Notes under the pieces: model-generated
Database searches by the model: none
What the model was told of the DNA's origin: nothing
What the model saw: only the letters and a program-made list of their open reading frames with translations
Translations under genes and position numbers: made by a program
Part shown: positions 9,169 through 18,236 of the stretch, in pieces
Layout of the letters: each line of letters begins with the position of its first letter
Position numbering within the stretch: the first letter of the stretch is position 1
Assembly (NCBI GenBank): GCA_016199935.1
Contig: JACQFS010000053.1
Location: 1-52,815 of the forward strand
Origin: Verrucomicrobiota bacterium
GTDB lineage: Bacteria > Verrucomicrobiota > Verrucomicrobiia > Limisphaerales > JACQFS01
Direction: 5' to 3'
Length of the DNA: 52,815 nt

Positions 9169-9229
9169 AGTAAGAAGTAATCCGTAATCCGATGCCGGGC
9201 TGCTTCTTCCTTACGCATCACTCCTTACT
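9169..9229. repeat. Inverted word repeat upstream of the VOC gene
   Basis: The left arm at 9169-9188 (agtaagaagtaatccgtaat) and the right arm at 9211-9229 are imperfect reverse complements (most positions match). The words are AT-rich compared with the flanks. The element occupies most of the 145-base gap between the secreted protein gene and the VOC gene and could affect transcript ends. Confidence 0.55.
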
Positions 9230-9240
9230 CCTTAACCCCC

Positions 9241-9630
9241 ATGCGCCTCACCGGCATCCATCACGTCTCCATCCTCGTCAGCGATGTGCCGCGCGCGATT
9301 GCGTTCTACCGCGACGGCCTCGGGCTGCGGCAGGTCGAGCGGCCTTCCACCTTCACCGCGCCGGAGTTGCGCGACGTGATCTGGTTCGAGTTGGGCGACC
9401 AACAACTCCACCTCCTGCCCGCACCCGTCGCCGACGTGCCCGCGCGCCGCCACTTCGCACTGCACATTGACGACGCGGCCGCCGCGCGCGCCGAGCTGCA
9501 GCGCAAGGGCGTCGTCGTTCGCGAGACGACGCCGATCCCCGGCGCGGATCGTTTCTTCGTCAATGACCCAGACGGCAACCGCATCGAGCTGATCCAGTGG
9601 AAGGAAATGTATCCGGTGAAATATCTGTAG
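9241..9630 (+). CDS. VOC (glyoxalase/bleomycin-resistance/dioxygenase) superfamily protein
   Basis: A 129-residue single VOC domain built of two beta-alpha-beta-beta-beta modules: module one begins GIHHVSILVSDVPRAIAFYRDGLGL, and module two holds HFALHIDDAAAARAEL and ends FFVNDPDGNRIELIQW. Candidate metal ligands are H8 in module one and the E of RIELIQW. Members include glyoxalase I, resistance proteins and dioxygenases; nothing here decides between them. The ATG is followed immediately by the fold, so the start is secure. A hairpin cluster begins two bases after the stop codon. Confidence 0.85.
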   Translation: MRLTGIHHVSILVSDVPRAIAFYRDGLGLRQVERPSTFTAPELRDVIWFELGDQQLHLLPAPVADVPARRHFALHIDDAAAARAELQRKGVVVRETTPIPGADRFFVNDPDGNRIELIQWKEMYPVKYL

Positions 9631-9632
9631 CC

Positions 9633-9715
9633 GCCGGCTTTAGCCGGCGTCGGCGGCGTTCCGGTGGGTGGCGAGGTGGGACCCCCGATCACCGGGGGCG
9701 CAAGCTGAAGCTTGC
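9633..9715. repeat. Cluster of three hairpins downstream of the VOC gene
   Basis: Three short perfect hairpins follow one another: gccggc-ttta-gccggc (9633-9648), cccccg-atcac-cggggg (9682-9698) and gcaagct-ga-agcttgc (9700-9715). The first begins two bases after the VOC stop codon. No T-run follows, so these look more like repetitive palindromes than a classical terminator. The rest of the gap to 9914 shows nothing recognisable. Confidence 0.65.
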
Positions 9716-9913
9716 GGCTGCAAGCGGGTCCGCGTGGCGCGCGGGAATCACCTTGCCCCGCCGCGTGAAAATCGGTTATCCACTCACGAGGAAAACGTCC
9801 ACGACGCATCGTCACCTCCGGCCCCGCGTCCCGCGCCACGAGTTGGGGGAAGCGCAAACCATCGGGGCCGGAGACGAGGTCGTGACCAACGCGACCGCAA
9901 CCGACACGCCGCC

Positions 9914-12900
9914 ATGAAAACCTTCCGCGCCCTTGTCCACCTCCTCGCCCTCGCCGCCGGGTTCGCCTGGCTCACCGGCACCTTGCCGGCGCAAAGCGCA
10001 CCGGCCTCCGCCACAAACAGCATCATTTACAAGCGCTGGTTCACCGAGTGGCAGAAGCGCGCCTACCCGATCAACCGCATCCCCGACGGCGCACGGGCGC
10101 AGGCGCTCGCGCAGATCGCGGCGAGCAAAAACCCTGGCGCGAAGGGCGGCGCGCCCGCGAATCTCGCGGTCGCCTCCGGCCCGTGGGTCAACATCGGCCC
10201 CAAGCCGCAGCTCAACGGCCAGATCGGCCGCACGCTCAACACGCGGGCGATGAGCGGGCGCGTGGCCACCATCGCCGTCGCGCCGAACAACAACAATCAC
10301 TGGCTCATCGGCGCGGCGCACGGCGGCGTTTGGGAAACCACCGACGCCGGCAATTCGTGGACGCCGCGCACGGACGACATGCCGTCGCTCGCGATGGGCG
10401 CAATCACGTTCGCGCCGGGGAATTCTTCGATCGTCTATGCCGGCACGGGCGAGGGCGTGTTCAGCGGCGACGCGTTCGCCGGCGGCGGAATGTTGAAATC
10501 CACCGACGGCGGCACCACGTGGAGCGTGATCGCGAACACACCGTTCACCGGCGCTTCGGTTTCGGACATCCAGGTGAATCCGGCGGATGCGACCATGCTC
10601 GTCGCCGCGACCGTGTATGGTTATGCGGGCGAGGATTTCAGCTTTCCGCCCAGCGTGCCGAGCCGCGGCGTGTATAAGTCCGTCAACGGCGGCGCGAACT
10701 GGACGCAGCGCCTGGTCGCCGACTGCACGAGCCTCAAGTCCGATCCGGGAAATTTCAGCCGCCAATACGCGGGCCTCCGCGGCGGCGGCGTCTCCCGCTC
10801 GCTCGACGGCGGCGACAACTGGGCGGCGATCACCGGCCCGTGGGGCGCAGCCAATCTCGGCCGCGCGGAACTGGCGATCGCGCCCTCCGATCCGAACGTC
10901 ATCTACGTGAGCGTGGCGAACGCCGCGACCGGCGGCACGCTCGGCCTGTGGCGCACCGCCAACGCGTGGATCGCCACGCCGACTTGGACGCAGGTGCCGC
11001 TCGGCCAGACCGACGACGGCAGCGGGACGTTCGGGTGCTGCGGCTGGGACGCCGCGTTCAACTCCGCGTCGAAGCAGTGCTGGTATAGTCACGTGTTGAG
11101 CGTGGACCCGGCCAACTCCTCGACGCTCTACTTCGGCGGCATTCCGCTTTGGAAATATGACGGCGTGAACTGGACCGAGGTGAGCAAGACCGCGAACGAT
11201 CCGTTCCACGGCATCCACGTGGACCAGCACGCGATGGCGTGGGCGGGCACGCGGCTCATTTCCGGCAACGACGGCGGCGTGTGGAGCACCACCGACGGCG
11301 GCGCGTCGTGGAACGATCACAACACCTCGCTCGCCATCGCCAATTTTTATTTCGGCGCGGTGCATCCCACCGACCGCAACTTCGCCATCGGCGGTCTCCA
11401 GGACAACGGCTCCGCGAAATGGACCGGCGCGGATGGCTGGCCCACGATTTATTTCGGTGACGGCACGGGCTGCGCCGTCTCCAGCCGGAACCCCAACACC
11501 GACTGGGCCGTCTCCTCGCAGAACCTGAACCTGGTGCGCACGCGCGATGGCGGAAATTCCTTCAGCGACGCGAGCGGCGGCATCGACAAGCGCGACGCCA
11601 ATTTTGTGTCGCAAGTGGAGATGCATCCCTCCGAGCCGGACCGCGTGATCGTCGGCACGGACCGCGTCTGGCGGACGGACGGCTTTTTCTCCGCGGCGAC
11701 GCCCACGTGGACGATGAACAGTCCCGACTTCGGCGGCAAAGTTGTGACGCTCGCCTTCGCGCCGTCGGACGCGAGCGGCAACATTTACGCGGTGGGCACC
11801 AGCAGCGGCGCGCTCCAGATCACGCTCAACGGCGGTGCCACCTGGACGGACCTCGACGCGGCCGACGCGGTGCCGGACCGTTTCGTCACCGGCCTCGCGT
11901 TCGATCCGCAGAACCCGAGCATCCTCTACGTGACGCTCTCGGGCTTCGACGAGGGCACGCCAGGCAAGCCGGGGCACGTTTTCAAAACCACCTCCGCACG
12001 CAGCGGGGCCGCCGCGTGGGTCAACATCAGCCCGCCGGCGAACCTGCCGCATGATTGCATCGTCGTGGATCCCGGCGCGGCCAACGCCATCTATGCCGGC
12101 ACCGACATCGGCCTGTGGCGCAGCCTCGACGGCGGCGCGAACTGGACGCACATGGGGCCCGAGTCCGGGATGCCGAACGTGCCGGTGTTCGATCTCCAGG
12201 CCGGCACCGGCACGCGCCGCATCTTTGCGTTCACGCACGGCCGCGGCGTGTTTCGCCTCGACCCGGACGCGCAGGACAACACGCCCTCGATCACCAGCCT
12301 CGCGCCCGCGAGCGGCGCGCCGGGCTCGACCGTTGCGATCACGGGCAACAAACTCAATGGCGCGACCGCCGTGAATTTCAACGGCCTCGCCGCGACGTTC
12401 ACCGTCAACTCCGCGTCGAGCATCAGCGCCACCGTGCCCGCCGGTGCGACCACCGGCCTGGTGTCGGTGACCACGCCCGGCGGCAGCGCGAACAGTCCGG
12501 GAAATTTCACGGTCATCAACTCGCCGCTCGTCACCGGCTTCACGCCTCCGTCCGGTGGCATCGGCACCGACGTAACGATCACCGGCTTCAACTTCACCGG
12601 TGCGACGAGCGTGAAGTTCAACGGCGCCACCGCGGTGTTCAACGTGGACTCCGCGACGCAAATCTCCACGACCGTCCCCGCGGCCGCGACCTCCGGGCGC
12701 CTCAGCGTCACGACGCCGGGCGGCACGGTCAACAGCGTCGCCGCGTTCACCGTCACCGCGCTGCCGGTCGTCAGCGGCTTCTCGCCGCCGAGCGGACCGG
12801 CGGCGACGCAGGTGATCATCACCGGCGCGAACTTCACCGGCGCGACGAGCGTGAAGTTCAATGGCACGACCGCGACCTTCGCCGTGAACAACGCCGGGCA

Positions 12901-15900
12901 GATCACGGCCAACGTCCCCGGCGGCGCGACCACCGGCCCCATCGCCGTCACCACCGCCAACGGCACGGGAACGAGCGCGAATAATTTTCTCTTCGTCTCG
13001 GCCGCGAGCGTCGCGAGCTTCACGCCGGCCAGCGGCACCGCCGGCACGTCGGTCACGGTCACGGGCGCGAATTTTTCCAACGTCACCGCCGTGGCCTTCA
13101 ACGGCACGGCCGCGCCGCAGTTCCGCGTGAACTCCCCGACGCAGCTCACGGTGGATGCGCCCGCGGGCGCGACCACCGGGCCGATTTCCGTGACGGCGCT
13201 CGGCGGCAGCGGCGCGAGCGCGACGCCGTTCACCTACCTCGCGCCGCCGGGCAACGACAACTTTGCCGCCGCCACGATCATCAGCGGCAACGCCGGCTCC
13301 GCGACGACGAACAACATTGCGGCCACGAAGCAGGCCGGCGAACCCGATCACGCGGCCAACCCCGGCGGCAAGTCGGTGTGGTTCAAGTGGACCGCGCCGG
13401 CCGGCGGCGCGTGGACTTTTGACACCGCGGGCAGCGGCTTCGACACGTTGCTGGCCGTTTACACCGGCGCGAGCGTGAACGCGCTCACGCCCATCGCGAG
13501 CAACGACAACACCGGCGTCGGCCGCACGAGCAGCGTCACGTTCACGGCCGTCAACGGCACGACGTATTTCATCGCCGTGGACGGCTTCAAGGAGGACGCC
13601 GCGGTGGACCCGGACGCGCCGCCGTTGCAGACGGCCTCGGGCGCGCTCGTGTTGAACTGGGTGAAGCTCGCGACCGGCCCCGCGATCACGGGCTTCACGC
13701 CGGCGACCGGAATTCCGGGAACAATGGTCGTCATCCGCGGCACCAATTTTGGCGGCGCGACGGCCGTCGCGTTCAACGGCGTGAGCGCGACAAACTTCAC
13801 CGTGGTCTCCGTGGTGGAAATTGACGCCGCGGTTCCGGCCGCCGCGACCACGGGCCCGATCAGCGTCACCACGCCGGCGGGCGGCATCGCCAGCGCGACC
13901 AATTTCACGGTGATCAGCGGCCCCGCGAACGACGCCTTTGCCGCGCCGCAAAATCTGACCGGCGCTTCCGGCACGTTCAACGGCACGACGGTTGGCGCGA
14001 GCAAGGAAGTCAACGAGCCGAATCACTCGACCAACGCCGGCGGCGCGTCGGTGTGGTTCACGTGGACCGCGCCGTCCTCCGGCGTGTGGAGTTTCGACAC
14101 GGCGGGCAGCGCGTTCGACACGCTGCTCGCGGTCTATACCGGCAATGCGCTCGCGTCGCTCGTGCAAGTCGCCGCGAACGACGACACCGGCGGCGGGCAA
14201 TCGAGTTTGGTTTCCTTCACCGCCGGGTCGGGCACGCAGTATCGCCTCGCGGTGGATGGCTTCGGCGGGGCGGCGGGAATTTACGCGCTGCACTGGGCGT
14301 TGACGGCGAGCCAGCCGGTGATCACGGGCTTCACGCCCACGAGCGGCACGGCGGGCACGACTGTCTCGGTGAGCGGATCGAACTTCACCGGCGCGACGAG
14401 CGTGAAGTTCAACGGCACCGCCGCCGGATTCGTCGTCAACTCGGCGACGAACCTTTCCGCCACTGTCCCGGCGAGCGCCGGGACTGGACCGATCAGCGTG
14501 AGCACTCCGGCAGGCACGGCGACCAGCGCGGGGAATTTCGTCTTCACCGGCGGCTCGGTGGGGAATGATTCGTTCGCCAACGCCATTGTGCTCACGGGCA
14601 GCGCCGCGGCGGTCACGGGCAACAACAGCGCCGCGACCAAGGAGGCCGGCGAGCCGAGCCACGCCGGCAACGCGGGCGGCAAGTCGCTCTGGTATCGCTG
14701 GACCGCGCCGGCCACCGGCCAGTGGACGCTCGACACGATCGGCAGCGGCTTCGACACCATTCTCGCGGTCTATACCGGCTCGGCCGTGAACGCGCTCACG
14801 CCCGTCGCCTCCGATGACGACAGCGGCGGCAACACCACGAGCAAGCTCACGTTCAACGCGACCTCGAACGTGACCTATCGCATTGCGGTGGATGGCTACG
14901 CCGGCGCGTCGGGGGATTTCGGCCTGCACCTGTTGCCCGCGAGCGCGATCACGACGATCTACACCACGGGCTTCGAGCCGGGGGAAGGCTACAGCACCGC
15001 GCTTTCCTGGTCGGGTCAGGGCGGCTGGAATCAGGCGAACACCGGCGGCAACGGCATCGTGTCCAATTTTTTCGCCGGCCTGGGGCAGCAGGCTTACCTC
15101 GGCTACGATGCGCCCAACTTCGGCGACAACAACGGCCTGCTCCTCTACCGCCCGATCAACCACACGCCCGACACGAACGCGCGCCCGGTCGTGCGCTTCT
15201 CCGTGCTGATGGAAGTCGTGGATTCGTCGAACGGCAGCTACGATGATTTCCGCTGGCACGTCTTCAACCAAGGTCTCTCGAACCTCTTCACGCTTGCCTT
15301 CGACAACTTCGACCTCGGCATTTACTACCGGCTCGACGACGGGGCCGGCTTCAAATACACGGGCATCAACTTCAACGACAACACGCCCTACCTGCTGGAG
15401 ATCACGATGGACTTCGCGCGCAACCGCTGGTCCGCCACGCTCAACGACGGCGTGACCGCGCTCGTGACGCTGGTGAACAACCTCCCCATCACGACCACCG
15501 GCGCGACGCTGGACCTCGGGCAGATTGATCCGCAGTGGATTCTCGGCGTCCCAAACTTTCCCGGCGACAACTACCTGCTGCTCGACAACTTCTCCGTCAT
15601 CGCCGAGGCGAGCGCGAAGCCGTTCATCCTCGCGCAACCGCTGGGCCAGGCTGTCGCGCTCGGCAGCAACGTCACGCTCACCGTCGGCGCGTCCGGCGCG
15701 GCGCCGCTGACGTATCAGTGGTTCTTCAACACCAACGCCCTCGCCGGGGCCAACGCGCCCGCGCTCGACCTCAAGGGCGTCACGCCCGCGGCGGCCGGCG
15801 CCTATTTCGTGATCGTGAGCAACTCCGCCGGCACCGCGACCAGCTCGAATGCCCTCCTCACCGTCACGCTGCCCACACTCCCGCTCGGCGACGCGGTGGA

Positions 15901-16462
15901 CCGCACCAACCTCGTGTGGGCCACGAGCGGAAACGGCGCGTGGTTCGGCCAGACCTTCACCACCTTCGACGGCGTGGACGCGGCGCAGAGCGGATTCATC
16001 ACGAACAACCAGCAGTCCGTGTTGCAGACCACCGTGAGCAACGCGGGCACGCTGGCGTTTTACTGGAAGGTCTCGTCGGAAACAAATTTTGATTTCCTCA
16101 CGCTCGTGCTCGACGGCACGAATCAGTCCGCGATCTCCGGCGAGGTGAACTGGCAGGCCGCGCAACTCGTCATCCCCGCCGGCACGCACACGGTGCAATG
16201 GATTTACTCCAAGGACGTGAGCGTGTCCGCCGGCCAGGACGCTGCGTGGGTGGATCAGGTGACGTTCGCCGCGTCGTTCACCTCCAGCAATCAGCCGGCG
16301 CAACTCGCCATCCCGACGCGCCTGACGAATGGCCAGGAGCAGTTCACTTTCTCGGGAACCGCGGGCGGCACCTACGTCATCGAAGCTTCCTCGAATCTTG
16401 TCGGGTGGGTGGCTGGAGGTCGTGTCGCTACTGCTGTCGGAGGAATGGGTGGCGGAGTATGA
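9914..16462 (+). CDS. Giant secreted protein: Asp-box propeller, IPT/TIG repeats, PPC-like repeats, Ig-like domain; C-terminus lost
   Basis: The 2182-residue product starts MKTFRALVHLLALAAGFAWL (signal peptide). Residues about 90-790 are a sialidase/sortilin-type propeller with many Asp-box motifs (STDGGTTW, TTDAGNSW, SLDGGANW). From 790 come four IPT/TIG domains of about 80 residues, then PPC-like module (about 1112-1254), IPT, PPC-like (about 1335-1464), IPT, PPC-like (about 1549-1675), a jelly-roll-like region (to about 1900), an Ig-like domain (about 1904-1986) and another beta domain (to about 2125). The final EASSNL segment normally continues for some 30 more residues; here the frame runs into methyltransferase sequence and stops at 16462. 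Three IPT units share nearly identical DNA near 12595, 12833 and 14389. Likely a surface or secreted binding protein; ligand unknown. A longer upstream frame is not used because it lacks a signal. Confidence 0.88.
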   Translation: MKTFRALVHLLALAAGFAWLTGTLPAQSAPASATNSIIYKRWFTEWQKRAYPINRIPDGARAQALAQIAASKNPGAKGGAPANLAVASGPWVNIGPKPQLNGQIGRTLNTRAMSGRVATIAVAPNNNNHWLIGAAHGGVWETTDAGNSWTPRTDDMPSLAMGAITFAPGNSSIVYAGTGEGVFSGDAFAGGGMLKSTDGGTTWSVIANTPFTGASVSDIQVNPADATMLVAATVYGYAGEDFSFPPSVPSRGVYKSVNGGANWTQRLVADCTSLKSDPGNFSRQYAGLRGGGVSRSLDGGDNWAAITGPWGAANLGRAELAIAPSDPNVIYVSVANAATGGTLGLWRTANAWIATPTWTQVPLGQTDDGSGTFGCCGWDAAFNSASKQCWYSHVLSVDPANSSTLYFGGIPLWKYDGVNWTEVSKTANDPFHGIHVDQHAMAWAGTRLISGNDGGVWSTTDGGASWNDHNTSLAIANFYFGAVHPTDRNFAIGGLQDNGSAKWTGADGWPTIYFGDGTGCAVSSRNPNTDWAVSSQNLNLVRTRDGGNSFSDASGGIDKRDANFVSQVEMHPSEPDRVIVGTDRVWRTDGFFSAATPTWTMNSPDFGGKVVTLAFAPSDASGNIYAVGTSSGALQITLNGGATWTDLDAADAVPDRFVTGLAFDPQNPSILYVTLSGFDEGTPGKPGHVFKTTSARSGAAAWVNISPPANLPHDCIVVDPGAANAIYAGTDIGLWRSLDGGANWTHMGPESGMPNVPVFDLQAGTGTRRIFAFTHGRGVFRLDPDAQDNTPSITSLAPASGAPGSTVAITGNKLNGATAVNFNGLAATFTVNSASSISATVPAGATTGLVSVTTPGGSANSPGNFTVINSPLVTGFTPPSGGIGTDVTITGFNFTGATSVKFNGATAVFNVDSATQISTTVPAAATSGRLSVTTPGGTVNSVAAFTVTALPVVSGFSPPSGPAATQVIITGANFTGATSVKFNGTTATFAVNNAGQITANVPGGATTGPIAVTTANGTGTSANNFLFVSAASVASFTPASGTAGTSVTVTGANFSNVTAVAFNGTAAPQFRVNSPTQLTVDAPAGATTGPISVTALGGSGASATPFTYLAPPGNDNFAAATIISGNAGSATTNNIAATKQAGEPDHAANPGGKSVWFKWTAPAGGAWTFDTAGSGFDTLLAVYTGASVNALTPIASNDNTGVGRTSSVTFTAVNGTTYFIAVDGFKEDAAVDPDAPPLQTASGALVLNWVKLATGPAITGFTPATGIPGTMVVIRGTNFGGATAVAFNGVSATNFTVVSVVEIDAAVPAAATTGPISVTTPAGGIASATNFTVISGPANDAFAAPQNLTGASGTFNGTTVGASKEVNEPNHSTNAGGASVWFTWTAPSSGVWSFDTAGSAFDTLLAVYTGNALASLVQVAANDDTGGGQSSLVSFTAGSGTQYRLAVDGFGGAAGIYALHWALTASQPVITGFTPTSGTAGTTVSVSGSNFTGATSVKFNGTAAGFVVNSATNLSATVPASAGTGPISVSTPAGTATSAGNFVFTGGSVGNDSFANAIVLTGSAAAVTGNNSAATKEAGEPSHAGNAGGKSLWYRWTAPATGQWTLDTIGSGFDTILAVYTGSAVNALTPVASDDDSGGNTTSKLTFNATSNVTYRIAVDGYAGASGDFGLHLLPASAITTIYTTGFEPGEGYSTALSWSGQGGWNQANTGGNGIVSNFFAGLGQQAYLGYDAPNFGDNNGLLLYRPINHTPDTNARPVVRFSVLMEVVDSSNGSYDDFRWHVFNQGLSNLFTLAFDNFDLGIYYRLDDGAGFKYTGINFNDNTPYLLEITMDFARNRWSATLNDGVTALVTLVNNLPITTTGATLDLGQIDPQWILGVPNFPGDNYLLLDNFSVIAEASAKPFILAQPLGQAVALGSNVTLTVGASGAAPLTYQWFFNTNALAGANAPALDLKGVTPAAAGAYFVIVSNSAGTATSSNALLTVTLPTLPLGDAVDRTNLVWATSGNGAWFGQTFTTFDGVDAAQSGFITNNQQSVLQTTVSNAGTLAFYWKVSSETNFDFLTLVLDGTNQSAISGEVNWQAAQLVIPAGTHTVQWIYSKDVSVSAGQDAAWVDQVTFAASFTSSNQPAQLAIPTRLTNGQEQFTFSGTAGGTYVIEASSNLVGWVAGGRVATAVGGMGGGV

Positions 16463-17084
16463 AAAACTTTTCGCCACGTGGCCCGCGCGCGTGCCGCTTT
16501 ACGTCGCGAAGAAACCGCTGCTCAACACGCTCGCCGGTTTCGATCTGTATCAGGGCGTGCTCGCCATCGCGAAGATCCCGCCGCCGCCGTCGCTCGCCGA
16601 GGTGATCGCGCGCGCGGCGTCCCTAAAATTGTTCGTCGCGCTGGACGGGCTGACGAACGCGGAGAATCTCGGTGTGCTGGTGCGCACGGCGGTGGCGTTT
16701 GGCGCGCAGGGCGTGCTGGCGGGCGAGACGTGCCCGAGCCCGTGGCTGCGGCGCGCGGTGCGCAACTCGATGGGCGCGATGTTCCGCGTGCCGGTGCTGG
16801 AGCTGGCGTCGCTGCCGGACGCGCTGCGGCAGTTGCGCGCGAGCGGCGTGCATTGCGTCGGCGCGCATCCGCACACGGACCGCCGCACGCTCTCGCAAGC
16901 CGACTTCACGCGCGACTGCTGCCTCGTGTTCGGCAGCGAAGGCGACGGCATCTCGGAGGAAGTCCGCTCATTGTGCGATGAACTCGTGGCGATCCCGATG
17001 GCGGCGGACGTGGATTCACTGAACGTCTCCGCCGCGTGCGCCGCGTTCTTCTACGAGGCGGCGCGGCAACGTGGAAAGACGTGA
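16329..17084 (+). CDS. SpoU/TrmH-family RNA 2'-O-methyltransferase, N-terminus lost by fusion
   Basis: The SPOUT catalytic domain is complete: motif 1 LDGLTNAENLGVLVRTAVAFGA, motif 2 LVFGSEGDGIS and motif 3 IPMAADVDSLNVSAACAAFFYEA. It would methylate a ribose 2'-OH in rRNA or tRNA using SAM. Family members of this type have a substrate-binding domain of about 50-60 further residues before SLLLSEEW; here homology begins abruptly near 16405. The only upstream ATG in frame (16329) lies in sequence that belongs to the secreted protein in another frame, so the first 27 or so residues are not native. GTG at 16422 is an alternative start. The gene may be inactive. The exact RNA target cannot be named. 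Confidence 0.75.
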   Translation: MARSSSLSREPRAAPTSSKLPRILSGGWLEVVSLLLSEEWVAEYEKLFATWPARVPLYVAKKPLLNTLAGFDLYQGVLAIAKIPPPPSLAEVIARAASLKLFVALDGLTNAENLGVLVRTAVAFGAQGVLAGETCPSPWLRRAVRNSMGAMFRVPVLELASLPDALRQLRASGVHCVGAHPHTDRRTLSQADFTRDCCLVFGSEGDGISEEVRSLCDELVAIPMAADVDSLNVSAACAAFFYEAARQRGKT

Positions 17085-17154
17085 TCGCCTTCCGGCTTTT
17101 CGTTTGACCCTGCTGAATAGCCCCCGCTAGGCTCCGTCAGTTCACCGTCACGCT

Positions 17155-18195
17155 ATGCGCAAAACCCATCTGGCTCTTCTCACCGCCTTCGCTTCGCTCG
17201 CCCTTTCCCTGTTTGCCGCCGAAGAAGGCGTAAAGCTGACCGACGACGGCAAAGGAACCGTGCGCGTGGACATCAACGGCAAACTTTTCACCGAGTATCA
17301 TTACGCGGGCGCGCGCCGGCCCTATCTTTATCCGATCATCGGTCCGACCGGCGCGGGCATGACGCGCAACTGGCCGCTGAAGGAAGGCGTCGCCGGTGAG
17401 GAAACCGATCACGTGCATCACAAGGGCCTCTGGTATGGCCACCGCAGCGTGAACGGTTACGGCTTCTGGGAGGACGTGGGCAAGGCCGACGCGAAGCTCG
17501 GGCAGATCAAGCACGACAGCTTCGTCCACGTGCGCAGCGGCCGCGAAGCGGGCGAGTTGCGTTCGATCAACAAGTGGGTCGCCGACGACGGCAAGCTCGT
17601 GCTGACCGACGATCGCACGATTCGCATCCAGGGCCGCAAGGAAGGACCGACGTTGGATTTTGAAATCACCTTCACCGCACCGACCACGGGCGACGTGGTG
17701 TTCGGCGACGACAAGGACGGCGCGATGGCCACGCGCATCACCGAGACGATGCGGTTGAGCAAGCCGAAGGAAAAGGGAAAGAAGACAGCGACGCCCGGCG
17801 ACGGCCACATCGTGTTGAGCACCGGCGCGCGCGACGGCGAGACGTGGGGCAAGCGCGCCGAGTGGTGCGATTACTCCGGGCCGGTCGAGGGCAAGACCGT
17901 GGGCATCGCGATCTTCGATCACCCGAACAACCCGCGGCACCCGACGTGGTGGCACGTGCGCGACTACGGACTCTTCGCGGCGAATCCGTTCGGGCAGGCG
18001 CAGTTCGAGAAGCTCGACGACAAGAAGGCCGGTGAGTTCAAGATCGTCGCCGGGCAGAGCGTGACCTTCCGCTACCGTTTCTTCTGGCACGAGGGCGACG
18101 AGCAGCAGGCCAAGGTCGCCGACCGCTACAAGGAATACGTCTGGCAAACCACGTCCAAGCCCGCAGCCAAAAAAGCCACGCCGAAGAAGAAATAG
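17155..18195 (+). CDS. DUF6807 (PmoA-like) secreted protein
   Basis: The 346-residue product has a signal peptide (MRKTHLALLTAFASLALSLFA) and the DUF6807/PmoA-like beta-sandwich hallmarks: ARRPYLYPIIGPTGAGMTRNWP, DHVHHKGLWYGHRSVNGYGFW with several conserved histidines (about residues 84-92), and near the end IFDHPNNPRHPTWWHVRDYGLFAANPF. It ends with a Lys-rich tail. These proteins are common in PVC bacteria and usually adjoin Gfo/Idh/MocA oxidoreductases, as here (41 bases to the next gene, same strand), suggesting a shared carbohydrate-related pathway. Activity is not established. Despite the name, no relation to methane oxidation is implied. Confidence 0.85.
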   Translation: MRKTHLALLTAFASLALSLFAAEEGVKLTDDGKGTVRVDINGKLFTEYHYAGARRPYLYPIIGPTGAGMTRNWPLKEGVAGEETDHVHHKGLWYGHRSVNGYGFWEDVGKADAKLGQIKHDSFVHVRSGREAGELRSINKWVADDGKLVLTDDRTIRIQGRKEGPTLDFEITFTAPTTGDVVFGDDKDGAMATRITETMRLSKPKEKGKKTATPGDGHIVLSTGARDGETWGKRAEWCDYSGPVEGKTVGIAIFDHPNNPRHPTWWHVRDYGLFAANPFGQAQFEKLDDKKAGEFKIVAGQSVTFRYRFFWHEGDEQQAKVADRYKEYVWQTTSKPAAKKATPKKK

Positions 18196-18236
18196 TTTCC
18201 CACCGTCACGATCCCGTTCCCGATCTACAAAAACCT

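Noticed and set aside
9812-16477. A 2221-codon open frame antisense to the giant secreted protein
   Set aside because: It is a mirror of the high-GC, third-position-biased codons of the real gene; it shows no domains, is Arg/Gly/Ala/Val-rich, and lacks a start signal.
17155-18195. Methane monooxygenase subunit (PmoA)
   Set aside because: The DUF6807 family carries a 'PmoA-like' label in databases, but this secreted protein lacks the membrane helices of particulate methane monooxygenase.
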